From NCBI RefSeq assembly GCF_018603905.1, contig NZ_JAHFZZ010000001.1:124001-188000 (forward strand): DNA of 64,000 nt. Reading direction: 5' to 3'. Origin of the DNA: Nonomuraea sp. NEAU-A123. Its GTDB lineage: Bacteria; Actinomycetota; Actinomycetes; Streptosporangiales; Streptosporangiaceae. A program made the position numbers and the translations under genes. Positions 1 through 9,031 of this stretch are shown one piece after another. Each line of letters opens with the position of its first letter. Position 1 is the first letter of the stretch. The notes below the pieces were generated by a model. That model worked only from the letters and a program-made list of their open reading frames with translations. It ran no database searches and was not told where the DNA came from.

Positions 1-19
1 GGTAGTCCACCAGCGGATC

Positions 20-670
20 GTGCTGACTCTGGCCGAAGCGCCGTCGCGCGGTAGCGTTCCATCCGTGATTGAGAACAGCGAGATTGAAGAAACCAAGCAA
101 ACTGCAGGGGCGCCCCACGTTGACCTGGGGCGCTCTCCTCGCGTGGCCTTGCGCCGCATCACCAGTTACGATCAAGACGAGTTTCTTGAACGGGTCCGTG
201 CCAGCGTCAACTTGAACCTGCCCGCGACCCCGGAGGCGTTCCAGGCGTTCCTCAGCCGATTCGATGAGGGACGTTCTGCCGAAGGATTGCTGGTCTGTCT
301 GCGCGACACTGGTGTCATAGCAGGCAATGTCAATATCAACAGCATCATTCGTGGACGCTTCCAGAACGGCTCGCTGGGCTACGCCGCCTTCGCGCCCTAT
401 GCCGGTCACGGGTACATGTCAGAAGGTCTTGGCCTGGTGCTGCGCCATGCATTCGAAGAGCTACGGTTGCATCGGCTGGAAGCGCAGATCCGGCCCGATA
501 ACCAGGCGTCCATCAAACTGGTCCAACGCCACGGCTTCCGTTACGAGGGTTACTCGCCCGATCTCCTGTTCATCGATGGCACGGGGCAAGGTCATGGCCG
601 ATGGGCCCTCACCAACGACATGTTTGGCATCGTTCCCGACGCTCCGCATCACACGCTACCTAACCATTGA
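20..670 (+). CDS. GNAT family N-acetyltransferase (RimJ/RimL-like)
   Basis: This 216-residue protein looks like a GCN5-related acetyltransferase that would move an acetyl group from acetyl-CoA to an amine, possibly a protein N-terminus. The conserved part runs from about residue 42 to 205. It includes the strand-turn region YAGHGYMSEGL, which matches the acetyl-CoA pyrophosphate-binding loop, and the late motif NQASIKLVQRHGFRYEG, typical of the RimJ/RimL group. The first 40 residues are not conserved-looking. The reading frame is open back to the window edge, so the true start may lie upstream; GTG at 20 and GTG at 65 are both possible. Substrate unknown. No operon partner is visible. Confidence 0.75.
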   Translation: MLTLAEAPSRGSVPSVIENSEIEETKQTAGAPHVDLGRSPRVALRRITSYDQDEFLERVRASVNLNLPATPEAFQAFLSRFDEGRSAEGLLVCLRDTGVIAGNVNINSIIRGRFQNGSLGYAAFAPYAGHGYMSEGLGLVLRHAFEELRLHRLEAQIRPDNQASIKLVQRHGFRYEGYSPDLLFIDGTGQGHGRWALTNDMFGIVPDAPHHTLPNH

Positions 671-924
671 CAACGCTGGCCGGGGCAACTCCAGTTCGTG
701 GCCTGGTTATATTGTCAGGTTGGGAGTTGCGACTTTCTTGCCGAAATCGTCCGCAGATGCTTGCCCAATGGCTGTGACGATCCCACCAGCCCTTCAGCCG
801 CGACTGGCGAGGCGGGTGGGAATTCATCTCCCTCGATGCGGGTGGGTAGCGCGTCCGCAAGCTGGAGGCAGGGCGCTCGCAGCCCGTCTGGATCTATCTT
901 CACAACAACGGTTCTGTGATGTAG

Positions 925-1179
925 TCAGGGCCTTTCGGCGTCGGATCCAGCAGGCGACTTCACATAAACGCCCATCCCGCGAACGGTTTCCACGAGCCCT
1001 TCATCCTTGAGAACCTGTACGGCCTTGCGAAGTGTGTCGCGCGCGACGCCGAACTCGGCCTCCAACTCCACCAAGCTCGGTATGCGTCGGCCTGGCGGGA
1101 TCTGTCCTGACTGGATGCGCTTCCGGACGGCTGCCGCAATCTGCTGGTACGGCGGAACCGGCCCCTCTCTGTCAATCAC
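925..1179 (-). CDS. Short GntR-type DNA-binding regulator
   Basis: The 84-residue product is essentially only a GntR winged helix-turn-helix. It begins with the PPYQQIAAAVRKRI segment and continues through the recognition region FGVARDTLRKAVQVL and the wing GLVETVRGMGVYV. No effector-binding domain follows, which is common for small actinobacterial GntR proteins often found beside integrated or accessory genes. It probably binds DNA as a dimer, but its target is unknown. It is transcribed away from the small gene at 1340, leaving a 160-base gap that could hold divergent promoters. Confidence 0.8.
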   Translation of the reverse strand: MIDREGPVPPYQQIAAAVRKRIQSGQIPPGRRIPSLVELEAEFGVARDTLRKAVQVLKDEGLVETVRGMGVYVKSPAGSDAERP

Positions 1180-1339
1180 TCCAACAAGCTATGCGACTAG
1201 CGCAAACAGGCCATAGCTACCCCAGAGGCTAGACGTGGGTAGTACACCGGCTTACTCTGCTACTAGAGCGGTTCGCTGCAGGCGCTTCGGACACCGAACG
1301 GCCTCTTTTGGCACCTGACCTGCGAGGAGACATAGCACT

Positions 1340-1627
1340 ATGACCGAGCTGCCCGACTTCCACGGCCCGCACATTGAGCACCGTCACGCTGCTATCGAAC
1401 GGATCGATTGGTGTGAGCCGGTGCCGCGCTTCGATCGGATTCGGGTTCTGCGGCATACGTGCGAGTGCAAGGCCCGCATCTACGAGTTTTGCGCTGCGGG
1501 CGGGCTCGCCTGGGTGCGACGAACGGACCGGGTCGAGCAGGCGCCAACCTCCAGGGAGAGCCCTCCGAGGCCGGTCGGCGAGGTCGAGAAGCTCTGGGCG
1601 AAGCTCCTGTCTGGTCGGGCTCGATAG
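1340..1627 (+). CDS. Small actinobacterial hypothetical protein with CECK motif
   Basis: This 95-residue protein has no function I recognise. It carries the segment HTCECKARIYEFCAAGGLAWVRR, in which three cysteines lie within about fifteen residues, so metal binding is conceivable but unproven. Similar short proteins with this cysteine-rich core are common in Streptosporangiales next to short GntR regulators, from general familiarity rather than a search. A purine-rich site (GAGGAGA) lies about 10 bases before the ATG. The neighbouring GntR gene is divergent. Confidence 0.55.
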   Translation: MTELPDFHGPHIEHRHAAIERIDWCEPVPRFDRIRVLRHTCECKARIYEFCAAGGLAWVRRTDRVEQAPTSRESPPRPVGEVEKLWAKLLSGRAR

Positions 1628-1752
1628 TGGCATGCCGCAGTTCGGCGCGGGTACGCGTTCTACCAGTCGGAGAAGCCGGATCAGGGCAGGTCGTACCGGA
1701 CTACTGTCGGGGCCGCATGTGATCATGTTGGTCCCCGACCCGGAGGCTCCCG

Positions 1753-3738
1753 ATGTCCATCACTCCTCTGTTCGGCGCGCGTGTGCTTGCGATGTCCCCC
1801 GATCGGCTGACCGCCCGGCTGAGGATCTTTGTCGTCCACTACGGCTCCGACCCGTACGAACAGGTCACGCTGAACGGGGAGCACTGCGAGTTCCTCCGGC
1901 ACCTCTGGGACTTCGCCATGGAGGTGGACGGCCCGCTCGCGACTCGGGTCACCATGGAACAGCTCTACGACGAGATCTGGCTCGACGACGGGCCCGCCGC
2001 GTTCATCGAGGACGTCCGGCAGCTCACCCCGGTTGCCGGACAGCCCCCGACCGGCGCGGACCTCCAACGTCTGCACGACCATCCGGACCCCTACGGCGGC
2101 GGTTGGCCCGGTGAGGACGGCCTCGTTCGGGCGGACTATCTCGTCCGGGTCACCGACCCGCGCTGGTTCGACCACCTGAGGCCGGGCGTGACCTGGACGT
2201 CGTCGTGGCATCCGGTTTGGCCGGAGGCGCCGGAGGACCGCCCGCACATCGACCTGCCGGACGAGGCCGTCGGCCCGACACCTGAGCTCCGCCAGGCCGA
2301 ACGGCTCGCCGACCAGGACGCCGACCTGGAGGAGATCCGCCAGGCGTTCGAGGCCGCGCAGCCGCTCGACACGAGCGCGCCCCCGCTCGCCGAGGTCGGG
2401 CTCTACTCGGTCACCGGCAACTCGCATGCTCTCGCGCCCGTGCTCGAACGGCTCAAGGCCGGGGGCGGCGAGGACTATCCGCGCGCTTGCCGCCTGGCTA
2501 CGCGTTTGGGGAGTCGCGTGCTGATGAAGAGCACACGCCCGCTCGAACACCCCCTCCTGGAGTTGCTGGCCGGACTGGACGGCGATCCCGAGTCGGCCGC
2601 GAACGCACTGTGGCTTCGGGGGAGGTTGCGTTTCCAGAAGGGCGCCTACGACGAGGCCCGGGATGTCTGGGCGCAGGCCGCCGCCACCGGAGTCCGCCCG
2701 TACGCGGACTGGGCCGCGAACGGACTCGCGGCCGGAGGTGGGACGACGCACCTTCACGACCGCGACGACCGGCTCATCACCGAGCTCGCGGACGAACTCT
2801 TCTTCGCTGACCGCCTTGAGGAAGCGCTCCACGCGTACTCTCTGGCCGCCGAAACCGAGATGACCGAGAAGGTCGCCCACTGCATCGGTGACATCCATCG
2901 GAAGCAGGGCCGTCCCGCCGAGGCCGCCGAGGCGTACGAGCGCGCGCTCGAGCTCTCCGACGGATGGAACGCCACGACCGCCGCGTTCAACCTGGCCGCG
3001 ATGAGGGCGAAGCTGGGCGACCACGACGGCGCGGTCGCGGCGGCCCGCGAGGCGCACCGCCGCTGCGTCACCGAAGGCCAGTCGCGGGAGCGGAGAGCGA
3101 AGACCGCGACGCACCTCGGTGACATGCTCCGTCTGCGTGGCGACTGGGCGGAGGCGAAGGCCGCGTACGAGGAGGCCATCCAGACGGGACAGAGGAAGAA
3201 GCGGGGGGAGGGCCAGCTCTGGTCGGCGCGCTGGACCTACATCGGTCTCGGCGAGGTCAAGGCCAAGCTCGGCGAGACCGATGCCGCCAGGGAGCTGCTT
3301 CAGCGCGTCCTACAGCAGTGTGGACCCGTCTCCATCGACATGCCCGAGGACCGGCGAAAGGCCTGGGCCGCCGCGACGGAACGGCTCGGCCATATCGCTA
3401 AAAACCAGCGCGACGCACCCCAGGCCGAGTCGTGGTACCACCAGATCATCGAACATGGCACGCCCAGGGAGGCGGTCTGGGCTACGGCGCATCTGGCCGA
3501 GCTGCACTACTGGCTCGACCACCATGACCATGCCCGCACGCTCTACCAGCGGGTGCTGGACCGCACCAAGGAGGCCGAACTGGTCGCCGAGGCCGCGTTC
3601 CGGCTCGGCGAGCTGACCGCGCAGGCCGGTGACCACCCCCGGGCGATGGACCTGATGGAGACAGCGATCGCCACGGCCGACCCATCGTTCATGCCGCAGG
3701 CCGCCGACCTCCTCGCGCGCCTACGCGAACGCGCCTAG
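1753..3738 (+). CDS. Large tetratricopeptide-repeat protein
   Basis: This is a soluble 661-residue protein with two parts. Residues 1 to about 190 form a non-repetitive domain rich in acidic and aromatic residues that I do not recognise. From about residue 200 onward the protein is a chain of helix-turn-helix TPR units, seen as repeated patterns such as GRPAEAAEAYERALEL, GDHDGAVAAAREA and GDWAEAKAAYEEAIQTG. TPR arrays bind other proteins, so a scaffold or regulatory role is likely; no enzyme motif, signal peptide or membrane segment is seen. A GGAGG site 6 bases upstream supports the ATG at 1753. It stands alone between a small gene and an HxlR regulator. Confidence 0.7.
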   Translation: MSITPLFGARVLAMSPDRLTARLRIFVVHYGSDPYEQVTLNGEHCEFLRHLWDFAMEVDGPLATRVTMEQLYDEIWLDDGPAAFIEDVRQLTPVAGQPPTGADLQRLHDHPDPYGGGWPGEDGLVRADYLVRVTDPRWFDHLRPGVTWTSSWHPVWPEAPEDRPHIDLPDEAVGPTPELRQAERLADQDADLEEIRQAFEAAQPLDTSAPPLAEVGLYSVTGNSHALAPVLERLKAGGGEDYPRACRLATRLGSRVLMKSTRPLEHPLLELLAGLDGDPESAANALWLRGRLRFQKGAYDEARDVWAQAAATGVRPYADWAANGLAAGGGTTHLHDRDDRLITELADELFFADRLEEALHAYSLAAETEMTEKVAHCIGDIHRKQGRPAEAAEAYERALELSDGWNATTAAFNLAAMRAKLGDHDGAVAAAREAHRRCVTEGQSRERRAKTATHLGDMLRLRGDWAEAKAAYEEAIQTGQRKKRGEGQLWSARWTYIGLGEVKAKLGETDAARELLQRVLQQCGPVSIDMPEDRRKAWAAATERLGHIAKNQRDAPQAESWYHQIIEHGTPREAVWATAHLAELHYWLDHHDHARTLYQRVLDRTKEAELVAEAAFRLGELTAQAGDHPRAMDLMETAIATADPSFMPQAADLLARLRERA

Positions 3739-3846
3739 GGCCTCCTCCTGCCCCCGACAGGCAGTGATCACGTGGTCCTCCTTGACGGAGCGCGCCACCC
3801 GATCTCAAGCAGGGCGAAAAGCCCCATAGGGGATGTCTTGTCACAG

Positions 3847-3865
3847 TGGTCATGATGTGTGACCA
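3847..3865. promoter_or_regulatory. Inverted repeat upstream of the HxlR gene (possible operator)
   Basis: TGGTCA and TGACCA form a perfect 6-base inverted repeat separated by 7 bases. It lies just ahead of the preferred ATG at 3876. HxlR-type regulators usually bind short inverted repeats near their own promoters, so autoregulation is plausible. This is an inference from position and symmetry only. Confidence 0.35.
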
Positions 3866-3875
3866 TCAAGGTCCT

Positions 3876-4226
3876 ATGGAGGACGTTGTACCGCCGCGCG
3901 AGATCCTCGACCGCATCGCCGGCAAGTGGGCGATCGAGATTCTGGTGGCGGCGTCTGACGGGCCGATCAGGTTCACCGAGTTGGAGCGGCTCGTCGAGGG
4001 CAGCCGCCGGATGCTCACCCTGACGCTGCGCAGCCTGGAACGTGACGGCCTGCTCCAGCGTACGGTTTACGCCACGGTCCCGCCCAAGGTCGAGTACATG
4101 GCCACGCCCATGGCGCTGGAGCTCCACGAGGCGCTGCGGACGCTCACCGACTGGTCGGTCAGGCACGGCGAGTCCGTGGCGAAGTCCCGCGAGAGCTACG
4201 ACGCCCGCCACGCGGCCGCGAGTTAG
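3876..4226 (+). CDS. HxlR-family winged-helix transcriptional regulator
   Basis: The product (116 residues from this start) matches the HxlR fold. An early IAGKWAIEIL segment is followed by RFTELERLVEG, the recognition helix RRMLTLTLRSLERDGLLQR, and the wing-like YATVPPKVEYMATPMALEL. Such regulators often control stress or redox genes. The frame could begin earlier at ATG 3852, which would add a cysteine (MMCDHQGP), a residue often found at the HxlR N-terminus. I prefer 3876 because AAGG lies 5 bases upstream and the inverted repeat at 3847 would otherwise be coding. The gene overlaps the end of the convergent DUF6020 gene by 4 bases. Confidence 0.75.
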   Translation: MEDVVPPREILDRIAGKWAIEILVAASDGPIRFTELERLVEGSRRMLTLTLRSLERDGLLQRTVYATVPPKVEYMATPMALELHEALRTLTDWSVRHGESVAKSRESYDARHAAAS

Positions 4227-5674
4227 ACGACTGCCTCCTCGCGCTCGGCGGCCGACGCCGGTCCCCGCGGGGGCAGGCGCCGGACAAGTCGTACGACGGA
4301 GGCGACCAGCAGCGGCACCAGCAGGACGCTGATGAGGATCGGCGAGGCCATGTAGCGGAAGTCCTGGGCGGAGATGTTGGCCAGGATGGCGAGCTGCTGC
4401 CCCACCACCGGCGCCGCCACGGCGATCACATAACGGTTGCGCAGCGCCAGCGCGCCCAGCGCCACGCTCAGATAGGACAGATAGCACCAGAACGCCCCCC
4501 GCCACAGCGCCCAGTCGTACTGGGGTTCCTCGGCGGTGGCCAGCCACGAGCTCGCCACCTGGTAGAGGTCCTGTGACATCGGCCTGAGCGAGTAGACCCA
4601 CCGGCCCTGGAAGTCGGGCACCTTGCCGGGGCCCACGTAGGTGTCGGCGTTCGGGCGCAGCGAGAACCGGTAGGTCCGCCCGCCGGGAGCCGTGTCGTCC
4701 CCGAACACCTTCCAGGCGATCGCGCCCCGGCACAGCCTGGCGTCGACCACCATCGCCGGCCGTTCGACCAGCAGGCGTTTCCAGAGGTCGAGCAGTTCGG
4801 TGGCGTGTGTGTCGGCCTGCTGCCAGTTGAAGTCACGCCGCCAGATCAACGGGTTGATCGTGTAGCAGGTGCCGCCCTCGGTCCACCTGGTCAGCGGCGC
4901 GACGGCTGACATGAGCGTCTTGTCCTGCTCGGTGAACAGCTCGGGATGGTCCCGGTAGGCGACGGCGATGTCGCCGAAGGCCGTGTGGTAGACGTACGTC
5001 TTCGACGGTGCCGCGATGCCGAGCTGGGGGAAGACCAGGTTGCTGAGCAGCAGCGGGATGGCCGCCGCCACCGTGCCGACCAGCGCCAGCCGTACCCGCA
5101 TGACCGTGACGATCACCAGCAGCACGACGATGGCGACGCCCACCACGAGGAAGCCGTTCGCCCGGAACAACCCCAGCGTGGTCATCAGCAGGCCCAGCCC
5201 GAGCAGCCTGCGGTTGGTGACGGTACGGTCGGCGGCCATCGCCGCGCAGGCGGCCGCGATCGCGACCGCGCAGATCGTGAACGGCACGTCCTTCCAGAGC
5301 GTGACCGTGAACGCCCCGGCCGTGGGCACCAGCGGCAGGAGCACCGCCACTACCGTTGTCGTCTTGCGCGGCGCGCCGAGCGCCTTGAGCGCCTCCGTCA
5401 GGTAGGTGAGCGCGGCCGCCATGGCGGTGGTCTGCAGGAACGTGACCGCGCCGAGGTCGCCGGTGGTCCTGAAGCTGAGCCACAGCAGCGAGTCGTAGAG
5501 GACCGAGTGGTCGCCCACCCACGGGCCGACGATGGTGTGACTCAGGTAGAGGACCGAATCGCGGCTGAACAGGCCGGGGTAGAAGGCCGCCCACCAGCAG
5601 GCGAGAACGGCCTGAACAGCGACGAACGTCCCAAGCGGCACCCATCGCCGGCGCTTGGCGATTTCGATCTGCAT
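4223..5674 (-). CDS. DUF6020-like polytopic membrane protein
   Basis: This 483-residue protein has about ten hydrophobic helices, with a large soluble loop around residues 225-400. The early FSRDSVLYL and the TLWKDVPF motif after the third or fourth helix are features I associate with the DUF6020 membrane family, whose layout resembles GT-C glycosyltransferases. A role in moving or attaching a lipid-linked sugar for the surface polymer would fit the location. That role is inferred. It is the last gene of the minus-strand run that begins with the acyl carrier protein and lies 19 bases after the deacetylase gene. Confidence 0.6.
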   Translation of the reverse strand: MQIEIAKRRRWVPLGTFVAVQAVLACWWAAFYPGLFSRDSVLYLSHTIVGPWVGDHSVLYDSLLWLSFRTTGDLGAVTFLQTTAMAAALTYLTEALKALGAPRKTTTVVAVLLPLVPTAGAFTVTLWKDVPFTICAVAIAAACAAMAADRTVTNRRLLGLGLLMTTLGLFRANGFLVVGVAIVVLLVIVTVMRVRLALVGTVAAAIPLLLSNLVFPQLGIAAPSKTYVYHTAFGDIAVAYRDHPELFTEQDKTLMSAVAPLTRWTEGGTCYTINPLIWRRDFNWQQADTHATELLDLWKRLLVERPAMVVDARLCRGAIAWKVFGDDTAPGGRTYRFSLRPNADTYVGPGKVPDFQGRWVYSLRPMSQDLYQVASSWLATAEEPQYDWALWRGAFWCYLSYLSVALGALALRNRYVIAVAAPVVGQQLAILANISAQDFRYMASPILISVLLVPLLVASVVRLVRRLPPRGPASAAEREEAVV

Positions 5675-5693
5675 GGCTCCCGATCCAGGCGGT

Positions 5694-6371
5694 CTAGGGG
5701 TAGCTCACCCCGGCTTCCATCCCCTTGCCGCGCAGCAGCGTCGGCACCGTGACGAGGTGGTAGCCGTGTTTTTTGAGCTCCTTGATGATCGCCGGCATGG
5801 CTTGCACGGTCTGCGGCACCACGTCGTGCATGAGGAGCACGCCGTCGCGTTTGGCCAGCCTCAACACGGCCGCCTTGATCTTCTCTACATTACGCAGGCT
5901 CCAGTCGAGCGTCGTACCCGTCCACAGCACCTGCGACATGTCCTGCGAGCCCGCCAGGCCCAGCACCCGGTCGTCGGTGGCTCCGTACGGTGGCCGGAAC
6001 ATCGTCGGCAGCTTGCCCGTCTGCTGCCGGATGAGCTCCTGAGTGGTGTGGATCTCGTCGAGGATCTCGTTGTCGAGCAGTGTGGGCAGCGACGGGTGTG
6101 AATAGGTGTGGTTGCCGATGGCGTGGCCCTCGGCGGCTTCCCGCCTGACGATGCTCGGATATTTCTCCACCTGCGCGCCCACCAGGAAGAAGGTGGCTTT
6201 GACACGTTCCTTCTTGAGCAGGTCGAGCAGCTTCGGCGTGTAGACGCTCGGGCCGTCGTCGAAGGTCAGGGCCAGACATTTGACCCGGCTGCAATTGATC
6301 TCTGCCTGAACGTCGGTCGCGGGGAGTGCGGTCATCGCCAATGACGCCGCCAGTAAGCCGTGAATCACCAC
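5694..6371 (-). CDS. Secreted polysaccharide deacetylase (NodB/CE4 domain)
   Basis: The protein should remove N- or O-acetyl groups from a cell-envelope glycan outside the membrane. It starts with an export signal (hydrophobic residues about 3-20, then an Ala-rich cut region) followed by one CE4 domain of about 190 residues. The catalytic and metal-binding motifs are visible: LTFDDGPS with the two aspartates, HTYSHPSL with the metal-binding histidines, and RPPYGATD further on. The late LMHDVVPQT supplies the usual final histidine. Length (225 residues) is normal for the family. It sits 10 bases after a methyltransferase gene in the polymer locus, so its substrate may be that polymer or peptidoglycan. 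Confidence 0.85.
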   Translation of the reverse strand: MVIHGLLAASLAMTALPATDVQAEINCSRVKCLALTFDDGPSVYTPKLLDLLKKERVKATFFLVGAQVEKYPSIVRREAAEGHAIGNHTYSHPSLPTLLDNEILDEIHTTQELIRQQTGKLPTMFRPPYGATDDRVLGLAGSQDMSQVLWTGTTLDWSLRNVEKIKAAVLRLAKRDGVLLMHDVVPQTVQAMPAIIKELKKHGYHLVTVPTLLRGKGMEAGVSYP

Positions 6372-6381
6372 AACCGATAGC

Positions 6382-7044
6382 CTATGGCCAAAGACGCCGG
6401 CGGAAGACTCTTAGATCGTTCCCATATATGACGCGGTGCGCCGTACGGGACACCTCCAGGGCGAGCCGGTTCTCCGCGGCCCAGTTCTCGATCGTGGTGA
6501 TCGGCACCGGTTGGATCCACTCGTGGGCGGTGATCAGATCGTGGATCCGGCAGGCGGCGTTGCGCCACAGGGGTCTCGCGCTCATGTCCTTGTAGACGAA
6601 CAGGCCGCCGGGCCGTACCGCCGCGCAGGCCCGGTCGAACACGGCCCGCTGCGCCGGAATCGGCAGGTGGTGGATGACGTCCTGCATGTGGACCACGTCG
6701 TAGGAACGGTCCGGCCACGGCGAGCGGGCGTCGCGGTGCTCGAAGCGGAGCGTCGAGCCGCTGTCGCGGAGCCGGACGGCCATCCGCCCGGCCAGCCCGA
6801 TCGCGACCGGGCACGGGTCGAAGCCGTGGCCCTGGACGCGCTTCCCGCGCGCCGCCATGAGGCCAAGCGTCAGTCCTGAGCCGCACCCGATGTCGAGCAC
6901 ACTCGCCCCCTCCGGCACGAACCCGATCGTCACCTCGAACGGGCAGACCAGCACCCGCAGCCGCTGCTTGAGCCGCAGGGCCCGGGGCGCGTCCGCGTAC
7001 AGCCGCCACGCGTCGTCGAGCAGCACGCTCCGGTCGAGCGGCAC
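6382..7044 (-). CDS. Class I SAM-dependent methyltransferase
   Basis: This 220-residue enzyme has a Rossmann methyltransferase fold. The SAM-binding motif I, LDIGCGSG, is at residues 50-57; an acidic residue ends the next strand (GFDPCP), and VVHMQDVIHHLP is the post-motif region. PGGLFVYKD closes the core. It probably methylates a small molecule or sugar in the surface-polymer pathway, but the substrate cannot be told. It lies 9 bases after a second methyltransferase gene and is tightly linked to the deacetylase gene, consistent with one transcript. Confidence 0.8.
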   Translation of the reverse strand: MPLDRSVLLDDAWRLYADAPRALRLKQRLRVLVCPFEVTIGFVPEGASVLDIGCGSGLTLGLMAARGKRVQGHGFDPCPVAIGLAGRMAVRLRDSGSTLRFEHRDARSPWPDRSYDVVHMQDVIHHLPIPAQRAVFDRACAAVRPGGLFVYKDMSARPLWRNAACRIHDLITAHEWIQPVPITTIENWAAENRLALEVSRTAHRVIYGNDLRVFRRRLWP

Positions 7045-7053
7045 GCGGGTCTC

Positions 7054-7758
7054 CTAACTCTCGCGCCGGGCGCACATGAACAGCGTCAAACCCCTGAGCG
7101 AACGGACCGGGAGCCGCCTCTCCAGCATGACGACTGCGGTCAGTCCCGCGTTGATCAGCGGAGGCACCCGCTCCAGGTCACTGCCCGTGGACGAGCGCCG
7201 GTGCCGGGCGACCAGCGGGCGAAGGAGCACGTTCCAGCTCCACAGCCGCTCGACCCGCAGGCCCGCCTTCTCGACCACGCCGGTCAGCGAATCGCGGCAG
7301 TAGCGGCGCACATGGCCGACGGCCTCGTCGTGGGCGGACCACAGCGACATGTCGCAGGGGACCGCGATCAGCGCCCGCCCGCCCGGCCGCAGCACCCTGG
7401 CGATCTGCTCGGTGGCCAGATAGTCCTCCTCGATGTGCTCCAGCACGTCGAGGGCGGTCACCAGATCCACGCTCCCGGACTCGATCGGCAGGTCACGCGC
7501 GTCAGCCTGTACGGCCCGGAGCCCCCGATCCCTGGCCACCTCCACCGCGAACCCGGAGCAGTCGGCCGCGGTCGCGTCCCAGCCCTCCTCGACCAGCACC
7601 CGGGTGTTGCCACCACCGCCCGCGCCGATGTCGAGCGCCCGGCCCGGCCGCAGGCGGCGCAACTCGGCGCGGAGGAGGGCCCGGCGCTCCCGGTACCACC
7701 AGTGGCCGTCTTCGAGCGCGGTCATGCGGCGGATCTCTTGTGTTCGCATCTCTGTCAT
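7054..7758 (-). CDS. Class I SAM-dependent methyltransferase
   Basis: From the ATG at 7758 the protein has 234 residues. The N-terminal EDGHWWYRERRALL segment is common in methyltransferases of glycan clusters. Motif I LDIGAGGGGN is at about 42-51, and VTALDVLEHIEED and LRPGGRALIAVP follow. The ATG overlaps the stop codon of the upstream GT2-GtrA gene (ATGA), so translation is probably coupled; a longer start at 7776 would overlap that gene further. The pairing with a glycosyltransferase suggests modification of a lipid-linked sugar. The exact substrate is unknown. Confidence 0.8.
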   Translation of the reverse strand: MTEMRTQEIRRMTALEDGHWWYRERRALLRAELRRLRPGRALDIGAGGGGNTRVLVEEGWDATAADCSGFAVEVARDRGLRAVQADARDLPIESGSVDLVTALDVLEHIEEDYLATEQIARVLRPGGRALIAVPCDMSLWSAHDEAVGHVRRYCRDSLTGVVEKAGLRVERLWSWNVLLRPLVARHRRSSTGSDLERVPPLINAGLTAVVMLERRLPVRSLRGLTLFMCARRES

Positions 7759-8957
7759 TTCTCTGGGAAGACCCACCGATCCAGCGCGACGAAGCGCAGC
7801 AGGGTGAGCAGGCAGTACGTGCCGGCGACGGTGGTCACCTCGGACAGACGACTGCCCGGCGGCAGGCCGTGCAGCGCCATGGTGGTGATGGCGTAGTCGG
7901 TCAGGAAGACCAGCGAGGCCCGGGCGTGCGGGGTCTTGCGGTGACCGCCGAGCAGGTTGACCGTCCAGCGGCGGGCCTCGGCGTTCGCGAAGCCGGTGAG
8001 CGCCAGTGCGGCGAGGTTGGTCGCGGCGGGCGACCAGAGTTCGCGCAACGAGAGATAGAGCAGCACGTAGAGGACCGCCGAGGCCACGCCGATCACGGCG
8101 AACGACGCGAATCTGGCCGGCGGGCGGGCGACGACCGCGTCCGGGTGCGTGGGTGTGAGTTCGGTCTCCTTCCGCACCTTGAGCGCGGCCTTGCCGGTGG
8201 ACATCGACCGCGCCACCCTGGCCAGCCCCCGGAGGTCCTCGATCGCCGTCCTGACGATGCGGACGCGCGAGTCCAGGTCTTCGACCCAGTCCACGGGCAC
8301 CTCGTGTACGCGCAGGCCGTTGTGCTCGGCCAGCAGGAGCAGCTCGGTGTCGAAGAACCAGCCGTCATCCTCGACGCGGTCCATGAGCGGCCTGATCACG
8401 TCCGTTCTGGCGGCCTTGAAGCCGCACTGGGCGTCACTGAATCCGGCGCCGAACCCGTACCGGAGCAGGGCGTTGTAGCCGCGCGAGACCAGTTCGCGCC
8501 GTAGCGACCGGCGGGTGCGGGCGCCGTGGGCGAGCCGGGTGCCGATCGCGACCTCGGAATGGCCGCTGGCCAGCGAGGCCACCATCGGGAACAGCGCGCC
8601 GAGCCCGGTCGACAGGTCGACGTCCATGTACGCGACGATGTCGGCCGGGCTGTCGCGCCAGGCGGCCTTCAACGCCGCACCTCGGCCCCTGGTCTCCAGC
8701 CTGCGGGCATACACCTGCGGGAACTCGCGGGACAGGCCCCTGGCGACCCGCCAGGTGCCGTCGATGCTGCCGTTGTCGACGATCGTGATGCGCCACGGCA
8801 GCGGGAAGGAATCGCCGAGGAACGCGTTGAGCGTCCTGATACAGCCGGGCAGGGCCCTCTGTTCGTTGAGCACCGGAATGACGATGTCCACAGTCGCCAG
8901 GGTGACCGGTCCGTCGAGAACGGCCTGGCCCAGCTCCATGGCGGAACGCGTGTCCAT
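7755..8957 (-). CDS. GT2 glycosyltransferase fused to a GtrA-like membrane domain
   Basis: The protein (about 400 residues) joins two domains. Residues about 20-250 form a GT2 enzyme with IVIPVLNEQ, the nucleotide-sugar motif YMDVDLSTGL and QCGFKAAR, resembling dolichol-phosphate-mannose or polyprenyl-phosphate-sugar synthases. Residues about 290-400 are a four-helix GtrA-like domain (RFASFAVIGVAS, then FANAEARRW). Such fusions make and perhaps flip polyprenyl-phosphate-linked monosaccharides used by GT-C enzymes on the outer face. The large membrane protein encoded just upstream could be such a user. The start is uncertain; ATG 8957, ATG 8939 and an earlier ATG at 9011 all lack a clear ribosome site. 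Confidence 0.8.
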   Translation of the reverse strand: MDTRSAMELGQAVLDGPVTLATVDIVIPVLNEQRALPGCIRTLNAFLGDSFPLPWRITIVDNGSIDGTWRVARGLSREFPQVYARRLETRGRGAALKAAWRDSPADIVAYMDVDLSTGLGALFPMVASLASGHSEVAIGTRLAHGARTRRSLRRELVSRGYNALLRYGFGAGFSDAQCGFKAARTDVIRPLMDRVEDDGWFFDTELLLLAEHNGLRVHEVPVDWVEDLDSRVRIVRTAIEDLRGLARVARSMSTGKAALKVRKETELTPTHPDAVVARPPARFASFAVIGVASAVLYVLLYLSLRELWSPAATNLAALALTGFANAEARRWTVNLLGGHRKTPHARASLVFLTDYAITTMALHGLPPGSRLSEVTTVAGTYCLLTLLRFVALDRWVFPEK

Positions 8958-9031
8958 ACGGGAATGGTGCTGGGGCCGTCCATTGATGCGCGGGCTGTTT
9001 CTCCGCACCATTCTTCGGGTAGGGCAGACTT

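Noticed and set aside
671..924. Possible gene between the GNAT and GntR genes
   Set aside because: Several short frames exist on both strands but none has a ribosome site or a plausible protein pattern. I see nothing supportable here.
1374..2114. Plus-strand frame overlapping the small CECK gene and the TPR gene
   Set aside because: It lies out of frame with the well-supported TPR gene that has its own ribosome site, and its Arg-rich composition looks like a shadow.
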